From an uncultured Anaerocolumna sp. (GTDB lineage: Bacteria; Bacillota; Clostridia; Lachnospirales; Lachnospiraceae): a stretch of DNA of 5,560 nucleotides. A program made the translations under genes and the position numbers. Position 1 is the first letter of the stretch. The number at the start of each line of letters is the position of its first letter. The stretch covers positions 1-5,560 of the forward strand of contig CALDJN010000258.1 of the NCBI GenBank assembly GCA_937901695.1, written 5' to 3'. Shown here piece by piece: positions 1 to 5,560 of this stretch. Below the pieces are notes generated by a model. The model was given only the letters and a program-made list of their open reading frames with translations. It had not been told where the DNA came from and searched no databases.

Positions 1-1766
1 TGGCTGATAAAATTTCTTTTCTAAATCAGTCTGTATTTGAACCATGTAAAGAGGGTATTTATCCATATGGACTGGTTTGGCATGACAGTATGATTATACC
101 GGAGTTAGCTGCTACAGACAAAGTCAGGGTATCTGAGCAGGTGGCAAAGCGAGGAGACATACTGGATCGAAATGGAGAAATACTTGCGGGAATGGGTACG
201 GCATCTACTGTGGGGCTTGTTCCGGGAAAAATGAACGAGAATTACAGTGATGATATTAATAAATTGGCAGAACTTTTAAACATATCGGCAGAAAGTATAG
301 AGAAGAAACTGAATGCCAAGTGGGTAAAAGAGGATTCCTTTGTTCCCATTAAGACAATTAAGAAACTGACCGAATTGGAGCAGATGCACGAATATTTAAG
401 TGAAGAAACAATGGGTAAACAAGAATTACAGGCAGCCCTTTTAACGATTCCTGGTATTATGTTAACGGATACAGAAATTCGGGAATATCCACTAGGACCA
501 GCGGCATCCCATCTGACAGGTTATTTACAGAAGGTAACAGCGGAAGATTTGGAGAAACATCAAGGGGAAGGATATAGCAAGAACAGCATGATTGGAAGAA
601 GTGGCATAGAGAGTTTGTATGAAAAAGAATTGAAAGGGGAGAATGGACGCGAAATTGCAATTGTAGATGCAGAAGGAAATAAAAAAGTTATATTGGCTAG
701 TGTTTTGAAAATAGACGGAAAAGATATACGTCTTACCATTGATTCAGAATTGCAGAGGCAACTGTACGAAAACTATTCAGAGGATAAAAGCTGTTCTATA
801 GCAATGAATCCATATACTGGGGAGGTATTGGCATTAGTAAGCACCCCATCTTTTGACAGCAATGATTTTATATATGGGATGTCAGAGCAATTATGGAAGG
901 ATTTAAATGAGGATAGCCGCAATCCGCTTTATAACAGATTCCGGCAAAAAGTATGTCCCGGTTCTTCCTTTAAGCCTATCATTGCAGCAATAGGACTTGA
1001 AACAGGTGATATAGATCCCTATGAGGATTACGGAAACCATGGATTAAGTTGGCAGAAGGATAGCAGCTGGGGAAACTATTATGTAACAACTCTTCATGTG
1101 CATGAACCGGTTACTTTAGAAAATGCGATTATTTGTTCTGACAATATATATTTTGCAAAAGCCGCACTAAAAATCGGAAAAGAGAAGCTGAAGGAGGGAT
1201 TGAACCGTTTAGGGTTCAATTCTAAAATTCCTTTTGAAATTTCAGTGGCAGAATCACAGTATTCTAATAATGGGGAAATAGAGTCAGAAATACAGCTGGC
1301 TGACAGTGGATATGGACAAGGGCAGGTTTTGGTAAATCCCATACATTTAGCAGCTTTATATACAGGTTTCGCAAACGCTGGGAACGTTATCAAACCATAT
1401 CTGCTATACAAAGACCAGATACAGCCTGAGATATGGATAAAGGAAGCATATGCATCAGAATATGCAAATCTGATTAAAGCTGCAATGGAACAGGTGGTGA
1501 GTTCACCATATGGAACAGGACATAGTGCATACTTTGAGGACATTGTTCTGGCTGGAAAAACAGGAACGGCAGAAATTAAGCAATCGAAAGCAGATCAAAA
1601 TGGAACGGAACTGGGATGGTTTGGAGTTTTTACTTCCAATCCGAATTCCTCTAAACCAATTTTGATCATGACCATGGCAGAAGATGTAAAAGGCAGAGGT
1701 GGCAGCGGCTATGTAGTAAAGAAAGACAAGCAGGTGCTTGATGCCTGGTTTAGCAGTTCAGAGTAA
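1..1766 (+). CDS. MecA/PBP3-type class B penicillin-binding protein, 5' end beyond window
   Basis: This is a DD-transpeptidase that would cross-link peptidoglycan on the outer face of the membrane. The frame is open from position 3 with no stop before the ATG at 90. The in-frame upstream residues (ending YGLVWHDS) continue into MIIPEL just as MecA runs DHSVIIPGM, so that ATG is internal. The order seen is: the end of an NTF2-like MecA_N domain (to about 120), the RGDILDRNG motif of the PBP dimer region (from about 150), GRSGIESLYEKEL (about 590-630), then the transpeptidase domain from TID (735-743). Catalytic motifs are SSFK (Ser codon 963-965), SDN (1137-1145) and KTGTAE (1557-1574). The stretch LADSGYGQGQVLVNP and the WQKDSSWG and IYGMS motifs closely match MecA as I recall it. 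By comparison with MecA (about 668 residues), roughly 100-110 residues are missing upstream, including the membrane anchor. The family is well supported. Low beta-lactam affinity is only an inference: the Ser-box is the common PGSSFKP form, and family membership alone does not prove resistance. Confidence 0.93.
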   Translation, partial: ADKISFLNQSVFEPCKEGIYPYGLVWHDSMIIPELAATDKVRVSEQVAKRGDILDRNGEILAGMGTASTVGLVPGKMNENYSDDINKLAELLNISAESIEKKLNAKWVKEDSFVPIKTIKKLTELEQMHEYLSEETMGKQELQAALLTIPGIMLTDTEIREYPLGPAASHLTGYLQKVTAEDLEKHQGEGYSKNSMIGRSGIESLYEKELKGENGREIAIVDAEGNKKVILASVLKIDGKDIRLTIDSELQRQLYENYSEDKSCSIAMNPYTGEVLALVSTPSFDSNDFIYGMSEQLWKDLNEDSRNPLYNRFRQKVCPGSSFKPIIAAIGLETGDIDPYEDYGNHGLSWQKDSSWGNYYVTTLHVHEPVTLENAIICSDNIYFAKAALKIGKEKLKEGLNRLGFNSKIPFEISVAESQYSNNGEIESEIQLADSGYGQGQVLVNPIHLAALYTGFANAGNVIKPYLLYKDQIQPEIWIKEAYASEYANLIKAAMEQVVSSPYGTGHSAYFEDIVLAGKTGTAEIKQSKADQNGTELGWFGVFTSNPNSSKPILIMTMAEDVKGRGGSGYVVKKDKQVLDAWFSSSE

Positions 1767-1770
1767 GCAG

Positions 1771-1780
1771 GGAAGGTGGA
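1771..1780 (+). promoter_or_regulatory. Shine-Dalgarno site for the PBP2-like gene
   Basis: GGAAGGTGGA lies 9 bases before the GTG at 1790 and contains AGGTGG, a near-perfect match to the anti-Shine-Dalgarno sequence of Firmicute 16S rRNA. It decides the GTG start: the next residues, MKKFENLRLN, give a normal short cytoplasmic tail before the membrane segment. The gap after the previous stop codon is only 23 bases and holds no room for a separate promoter and leader, which fits co-transcription. Confidence 0.8.
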
Positions 1781-1789
1781 GATAATACG

Positions 1790-4636
1790 GTGAAAAAGTT
1801 TGAAAATTTAAGACTTAATATTGTATATGTTTTGTTTCTGCTTTTGATTTTTATCCTGATTAAGCATACATGGCAAATTCAAATTATGGACGGAGAAAAG
1901 TATACCGGAAATTCTGAACTTAAGGCAACAAGAACATTGATAGAGAAAGGAACCAGGGGAAATATTTATGATTGCAATGGGCAAGTTCTTGCAACAAACA
2001 GATTGATTTACACTATTACGATGACGGATAATGGGGACTATGGAACAAATAGGGAACGCCAGCTGGCTTTGAACGGCAGTATACATAATTTACAAAAGAA
2101 ACTGCAAAAAAACGGTGAAAAATTAATCAATGAATTAATTATAACGGTTGATGAAAATGATAATTATGTATACACGAAGGAAGGAATAACTATGAAAAGA
2201 TTCAAAGCAGATGTATTTGGCGAGGCAAATCCAGAGAATATGACAAAAGAGCAGTCAGAAATAACAGCAGATCAGATGGTAGAATATTTGACAGGAAATA
2301 ACAAGTTTGCTCTTTATGGTGAAGGCAGGCAGCCATATTCCGAAGAAGAATTAAAACAATATGGATTGGAACAGGAGTATTCGAAAGAACAGATTTTGAA
2401 TATTATTGGAATTCGTTATATGCTATCTTTGAATTCTTACCATAAATATCAGCCTATTACCATAGCAAGAGATATTTCAGAGGAAACGATAGCTTATGTT
2501 TTGGAGAATAATGGCTTACTTAAAGGCATAGATATTAAAGAAGACTGGGAACGGGTTTATGAAGGTGGTGAAGCATTTGCTCATATTCTTGGTTATACAG
2601 GAAAAATTACAGAGGAAGAACTAGAAACACTGAATAGGGAAAATCAAGAATATACGAGAGAGTCTATTGTAGGGAAAATAGGAATCGAACAATATCTGGA
2701 TAAGGAATTACAAGGAGAATATGGAGAAAAAGAAATTGTAGTGAATAATGTAGTGAAAATAGTGGGAGAAAGCAGAATTATTAAGGAATCATCAACCGGA
2801 AAAAATGTATATCTCACAATAGATAAAGAACTGCAGATGGCGGTTTATGATATTTTAGAACAAAAAATTGCAGGGATTTTAGTAGGAAACTTAATAAATT
2901 CTAAAAAATTTGATAAAACCAGGATTAAAGATACTACGGAAATAAGAATTCCAATTTATGATGTTTACATGGCATTGGTGCAGAATGAAATTATTAAATT
3001 GAGCCATTTAACTTGGCAGGAAGCAACAAAATTGGAGAAAAAGTTGGCGGGAAAATTACGTGTAAAGAAGGAAAAGGCGTTGGAGACTCTTCAGGTAGAA
3101 CTTATGGAGGGTTCAACGCCATATAAAGATTTGACGGAAGAAATGAAAGATTATGGGCGATTTATTATTCTGGAAAGTGGAATTTTTAAGAAGGATACAG
3201 TGGAAAAAAATGATCCCATTTATTCCTCATGGGAGAAAACAGGAGAAGTCAGCTTAAAAGACCTGTTATATTATGGAATTGAAAAAAGGTGGATTAATCT
3301 TGACATGGTTAATTCAGATTCAGAATATATAACAAAAGATGAGTTATATAAAGAATTAATACATGAAATCCTTAATCAATTAAGGAAAAGCCCAGAAATT
3401 GAGAAAACTATGTTTTACTATTTACTTTTAAATGATGAGATTACTGGTGAGGAGGTATGCGAACTTCTTTATGATCAGCACATTTTGTCAAAAGAGGACG
3501 GAGATTACCCAATGCTCATAGATGGGGAAATAGATGCATTTACCTTTATGAAGAAAAAGATTGAGAACTTGGAAATAACTCCTGCTCAGCTTGCACTGGA
3601 TCCTTGTTCCGGTTCTGCTGTCGTCATACAGGAAGAAACAGGATATGTATTAGCATGTGTGACATACCCTGGATACGATAATAATCGGTTGGCAAATCAG
3701 TTAGATAAAGAATATTACTCTCAACTTCTTTCAGACAAGTCCTTGCCACTATATAATAAGGCGACTCAGCAATTGACCGCACCAGGCTCTACATTTAAAC
3801 CAGTTACGGTTGCGGCAGGAATGGAGGAAGGGGTAATATCCTTTGATACATCCGTATTTTGTGATGGCGTATTTGACAAGGTGTATCCAAAACTAAACTG
3901 CTGGAAACATACAGGGCATGGGGAAATCGCCAATGGGGCGGCAGCAATACAAAATTCGTGTAATGATTATCTATGTGAAATTTCTTATCGATTGGGTATG
4001 AAAGAAACAGGATCATATGATGATAATCAGGCACTTGCCTCTTTGCAGAAGTATGCAAAATTGTTTGATTTGGATAAAAAATCAGGAATTGAGATTACAG
4101 AGAGTAATCCTCATGTGACAGAAAATTATGCGATTCCTTCAGCAATCGGTCAAGGAACTCACAATTATGCAACAGTGCAGTTAGCCAGATATGCGAATAC
4201 CCTTGCTTCTAAAGGAAACAGTTTTTCATTAACCATGATAAAAGGGATTGAAGATAAAAGTGGAAATTGGCAGGAACACTCCCCCGTACTTGAAAGTAAG
4301 ATTGAATTAAAAGAAAATGTTTGGGATACCTTGGAAAAAGGTATGAGTCAGTTTGCACAAAGTAATACATTTTTAAAGGAAATGAAAATCCGTGTTGCTG
4401 GTAAAACAGGAACAGCACAAGAGGCAAAGAACAGACCGGATCATGGACTGTTCTTTGGATATGCACCAGCAGAAAAACCAGAAATTTCAATAGCAGTGCG
4501 TATAGCCAATGGGTATGTGTCTTCTAATGCAACACAGGTGGGAAGGGATATTTTTAACTTTTATTTTAATTTGGAGAGTAAAGATAAGATTCTGACAGGA
4601 AAAGCATCACAGATATATAATATCAGGACAGATTAA
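1790..4636 (+). CDS. PBP2/MrdA-like class B penicillin-binding protein with large transpeptidase insertion
   Basis: This 948-residue membrane-anchored DD-transpeptidase would cross-link peptidoglycan, probably with an elongation-type (RodA/MreB) role as in PBP2. A short basic N-terminus leads to one membrane segment (about 9-24). The PBP dimer region follows: RGNIYDCNG (56-64), HILGY (265-269), GKIGIEQYLD (295-304). The transpeptidase domain starts near TID (343-345) and carries STFK (catalytic Ser667), SCN (723-725) and KTGTAQ (872-877). About 240 charged, helix-rich residues (about 360-600) separate TID from DPCSGSAVVIQ, where most class B PBPs have only a dozen or so. I recall similar insertions in Lachnospiraceae PBP2 proteins, so it is probably a lineage trait. 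C691, C704, H710 and C724 resemble the zinc site reported near the active site of some PBP2 enzymes. In RGxIYDRNG the usual Arg is Cys62. No mreBCD or rodA gene is adjacent, so it may be a second, accessory PBP2. The start is a GTG with a strong ribosome binding site. Confidence 0.93.
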   Translation: MKKFENLRLNIVYVLFLLLIFILIKHTWQIQIMDGEKYTGNSELKATRTLIEKGTRGNIYDCNGQVLATNRLIYTITMTDNGDYGTNRERQLALNGSIHNLQKKLQKNGEKLINELIITVDENDNYVYTKEGITMKRFKADVFGEANPENMTKEQSEITADQMVEYLTGNNKFALYGEGRQPYSEEELKQYGLEQEYSKEQILNIIGIRYMLSLNSYHKYQPITIARDISEETIAYVLENNGLLKGIDIKEDWERVYEGGEAFAHILGYTGKITEEELETLNRENQEYTRESIVGKIGIEQYLDKELQGEYGEKEIVVNNVVKIVGESRIIKESSTGKNVYLTIDKELQMAVYDILEQKIAGILVGNLINSKKFDKTRIKDTTEIRIPIYDVYMALVQNEIIKLSHLTWQEATKLEKKLAGKLRVKKEKALETLQVELMEGSTPYKDLTEEMKDYGRFIILESGIFKKDTVEKNDPIYSSWEKTGEVSLKDLLYYGIEKRWINLDMVNSDSEYITKDELYKELIHEILNQLRKSPEIEKTMFYYLLLNDEITGEEVCELLYDQHILSKEDGDYPMLIDGEIDAFTFMKKKIENLEITPAQLALDPCSGSAVVIQEETGYVLACVTYPGYDNNRLANQLDKEYYSQLLSDKSLPLYNKATQQLTAPGSTFKPVTVAAGMEEGVISFDTSVFCDGVFDKVYPKLNCWKHTGHGEIANGAAAIQNSCNDYLCEISYRLGMKETGSYDDNQALASLQKYAKLFDLDKKSGIEITESNPHVTENYAIPSAIGQGTHNYATVQLARYANTLASKGNSFSLTMIKGIEDKSGNWQEHSPVLESKIELKENVWDTLEKGMSQFAQSNTFLKEMKIRVAGKTGTAQEAKNRPDHGLFFGYAPAEKPEISIAVRIANGYVSSNATQVGRDIFNFYFNLESKDKILTGKASQIYNIRTD

Positions 4637-4668
4637 CTGTTAGGACAGATTAACTGTCAGGACAGATT
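4625..4668. repeat. 17-bp tandem repeat, about 2.6 copies, over the stop codon
   Basis: AGGACAGATTAACTGT plus one variable base occurs at 4625-4641 and 4642-4658, followed by the first 10 bases of a third copy at 4659-4668. The two full copies differ only in the last base. Copy one contains the final codons and TAA of the PBP2-like gene, so extra copies lie in the 3' untranslated region and do not change the protein. The unit has a small inverted repeat, ACAG-ATTAA-CTGT. It looks like a slippage product; no function can be read from it. Confidence 0.85.
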
Positions 4669-4687
4669 TGCCATTCCTATGAAAGAA

Positions 4688-4733
4688 TGTCATTCTGAGC
4701 GAAAATTCAACGAAGTTGAATTCGCGAAGAATC
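4688..4733 (+). repeat. Palindromic repeat unit A, forward copy with hairpin centre
   Basis: The unit opens with TGTCATTCTGAG (4688-4699) and closes with CGAAGAATC (4725-4733). The same two arms return in inverted form further right. The centre is a hairpin, AATTCAAC (4704-4711) and GTTGAATT (4715-4722) around a GAA loop. A CTATGAA/TTCATAG pair (4677-4683 and 4741-4747) flanks the unit. The arms resemble a short intergenic repeat type that I recall from several bacterial genomes. Confidence 0.75.
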
Positions 4734-4770
4734 CCTTTCATTCATAGTGGTGCTGTTAAGCGTGATAATT

Positions 4771-4814
4771 TTGAGAGCAAATTCAGCTTTGCTGAATTTG
4801 TTCGAAGAATCTCA
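4771..4814 (+). repeat. Palindromic repeat unit B, forward copy with degenerate left arm
   Basis: The right arm CGAAGAATCTCA (4803-4814) is intact, while the left arm is decayed to something like TTGAGAGC (4771-4778). The centre is a perfect 10-bp hairpin, CAAATTCAGC (4778-4787) and GCTGAATTTG (4791-4800) with a TTT loop. It shares a 21-bp identical stretch (4783-4803) with unit E (4941-4961), although unit B is forward and E has the inverted arm, so this centre is found with both arm orientations. Confidence 0.7.
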
Positions 4815-4834
4815 CTTTAAAATGAGATTCTTCG
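4803..4834. repeat. Perfect 12-bp inverted repeat at the junction of units B and C
   Basis: CGAAGAATCTCA (4803-4814) is followed after 8 bases (CTTTAAAA) by its exact complement TGAGATTCTTCG (4823-4834). It forms where two units meet head to head. It is the longest perfect stem in the gap and could form on either transcript. The bases after it are CCTGTGG on the plus strand and AACAAATT on the minus strand, so it lacks the T-run of a classical terminator. Confidence 0.8.
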
Positions 4835-4965
4835 CCTGTGGCTCAGAATGACAGTAATTGAGCATAATTCAGCAAGCTAAATTTGCTTTCGGAATGAGAT
4901 TCTTCGCCTGTGGCTCAGAATGACAGTAATCGAGTATAGCTCAGCTTTGCTGAATTTGTTCTCAG
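4821..4965. repeat. 72-bp direct repeat carrying inverted units C and D
   Basis: The first 38 bases of the two copies (4821-4858 and 4893-4930) are identical, and the next 15 match at 11 positions before they diverge. Each copy has the inverted unit: TGAGATTCTTCG, centre CCTGTGG, then CTCAGAATGACAG (4842-4854 and 4914-4926). The perfect first part next to a divergent second part suggests either recent local duplication with patchwork replacement, or two insertions of the same unit. Confidence 0.8.
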
Positions 4966-4973
4966 AATGACAG
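4941..4973 (-). repeat. Partial palindromic repeat unit E, inverted copy
   Basis: The third copy of CTCAGAATGACAG lies at 4961-4973, after a TCAGC-TTT-GCTGA hairpin (4941-4953). The GATTCTTCG arm is absent, so the unit is half a repeat or a recombinant. It ends 30 bases from the stop codon of the minus-strand gene and would be in that gene's 3' untranslated region. Confidence 0.65.
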
Positions 4974-5002
4974 TTTCCCAGTTTTCCAACAGCTCCGTGC
5001 TT

Positions 5003-5560
5003 TTAATAGTATATATTTTTCTCCTTCAGAATATCTAATGTGATTTCACTTGCTGCGGCTCCAGTAGCGTTGGCATCGCTTCGTATATTGGTCGCAAAGA
5101 AATAGGTATTACCAGCGGATTCAATATACCCAATGAACCAACCATTTATATTTTGCCCGTTTACTTTACCGGTACCAGTTTTTCCGTATAATGCTCCATT
5201 ATTTGAGGAAGAAAGCATCAAGGCACTTTTTACAGTCTGTACATTTTGTTTTTGAAAATGAAACTCGTTGGTATACAATTTTTTTAATAATTCTACTTGC
5301 TCCAATGGAGAAATTTTGAGGGAGGATTCTAACCAAAAGTTGGATATTCCACCAGAAAGATCATGATTCCCATAACCTATTTTTTTGTAGAACTGGTTTA
5401 GCTCAGTCAGATCAGCTTTTTGATCTAGCGTCTGGAAATACCAATTTACTGAGTTTTGCAGCGCTGTCGTAAGAGTCTGCTTCTGATTCCACTCAGAAAT
5501 GGAATATTTCTGTCCATTCCAGTCCATGTTAGTGAAAAATGGGGTAATATACTGATTTTC
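5003..5560 (-). CDS. blaR1: C-terminal penicillin-binding domain, probably BlaR1 beta-lactam sensor (class D-like), 5' end beyond window
   Basis: The visible 185 residues are the C-terminal part of a class D beta-lactamase/BlaR1 sensor fold. The frame stays open past the ATG at 5527 to the window edge (ENQYITPFFTN before it), so that ATG is internal. The motifs are SVN (5444-5452), YGN with LSGGISNFWLESSLKISPLEQ after it (from 5374 down), KTGTG (from 5182 down) and NGWFIGY. The STFK/STYK box with the acylated serine must lie outside, some tens of residues upstream. In BlaR1 the second motif has Asn (Asn439 in S. aureus), reported to favour loss of the lysine carboxylate and a lasting acyl-enzyme; class D hydrolases have a hydrophobic residue there. 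The SVN seen here therefore favours the sensor. BlaR1 would also have an N-terminal M56 protease with membrane helices, not visible. A free class D beta-lactamase is the alternative. The gene converges on the PBP pair. Confidence 0.75.
   Translation of the reverse strand, partial: ENQYITPFFTNMDWNGQKYSISEWNQKQTLTTALQNSVNWYFQTLDQKADLTELNQFYKKIGYGNHDLSGGISNFWLESSLKISPLEQVELLKKLYTNEFHFQKQNVQTVKSALMLSSSNNGALYGKTGTGKVNGQNINGWFIGYIESAGNTYFFATNIRSDANATGAAASEITLDILKEKNIYY

Larger units (their letters stand above)
4637..5002. other. Non-coding gap between convergent genes, filled with palindromic repeats
   Basis: This 366-bp stretch lies between two converging genes and shows no credible coding sequence. 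Most of it is repeat-derived: the end of the 17-bp tandem array, then five full or partial copies of a unit with one arm reading TGTCATTCTGAG and the other CGAAGAATCTCA, in both orientations. The stretches 4734-4770 and 4974-5002 look unique. I see no stem followed by a T-run on either strand, so no standard intrinsic terminator. The perfect hairpins here could still slow or end transcription from both sides, which is an inference. Confidence 0.8.

Noticed and set aside
1094..1543. 149-codon minus-strand open frame inside the MecA-like gene
   Set aside because: It lies antisense to the transpeptidase domain with its SDN motif, has a cysteine- and serine-rich unnatural composition and no ribosome binding site: a shadow of the real gene.
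2850..3600. A separate gene inserted into the PBP2-like gene
   Set aside because: The frame is continuous through the segment, with no transposon ends or target duplication, and the flanking halves form one transpeptidase domain; it is an in-frame protein insertion.
3804..4490. Minus-strand open frames of 84 and 93 codons inside the PBP2-like gene
   Set aside because: They overlap the catalytic region of a clearly real protein and show no recognisable domain or start signal.
4803..4834. Rho-independent terminator
   Set aside because: The stem is perfect, but no T-run follows on either strand, so I list it only as an inverted repeat.
4688..4973. CRISPR array
   Set aside because: The repeats alternate in orientation, the intervals are themselves palindromic and of unequal length, and no cas gene is near.
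5525..5527. ATG as the start of the minus-strand gene
   Set aside because: The frame stays open beyond it to the window edge with family-like residues, and the first catalytic motif would be missing if translation began here.

Overview
The window comes from an AT-rich Gram-positive genome, most likely a clostridial Firmicute of the Lachnospiraceae type. The signs are A/T-biased codon use, a strong AGGTGG-type Shine-Dalgarno sequence, a long PBP2-like protein of the form I associate with that group, and a class D-like beta-lactam sensor domain at the right edge. The assignment rests on sequence feel and family recall, not on a search.

Layout. Positions 1-1766 (+) hold the 3' part of a class B penicillin-binding protein (PBP) of the MecA/PBP2a/PBP3 type. 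The reading frame is open to the left edge, so the ATG at 90 is internal and not the start. After a 23-bp gap with a strong ribosome binding site, 1790-4636 (+, GTG start) encodes a complete 948-residue membrane-anchored class B PBP of the PBP2/MrdA type. It has an insertion of about 240 residues inside the transpeptidase domain and a Cys/Cys/His/Cys set that may bind zinc. Positions 4637-5002 are non-coding: a 17-bp tandem repeat that spans the stop codon, then a cluster of palindromic repeat units whose conserved arms enclose different centres. From 5560 to 5003 (-) runs the C-terminal part of a penicillin-binding sensor or class D beta-lactamase domain. Its SVN motif favours a BlaR1-type sensor over a hydrolase. 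It is open to the right edge.

How they fit together. The two plus-strand PBPs are probably co-transcribed and would supply peptidoglycan DD-transpeptidase activity outside the cell. One belongs to a family that includes low-affinity, beta-lactam-tolerant enzymes. The gene facing them looks like the beta-lactam-sensing end of a BlaR1 protein. My inference is a beta-lactam response or cell-wall resistance locus, with the repeat cluster separating the convergent genes. The promoters, any BlaI repressor gene, and both outer gene ends lie outside the window.
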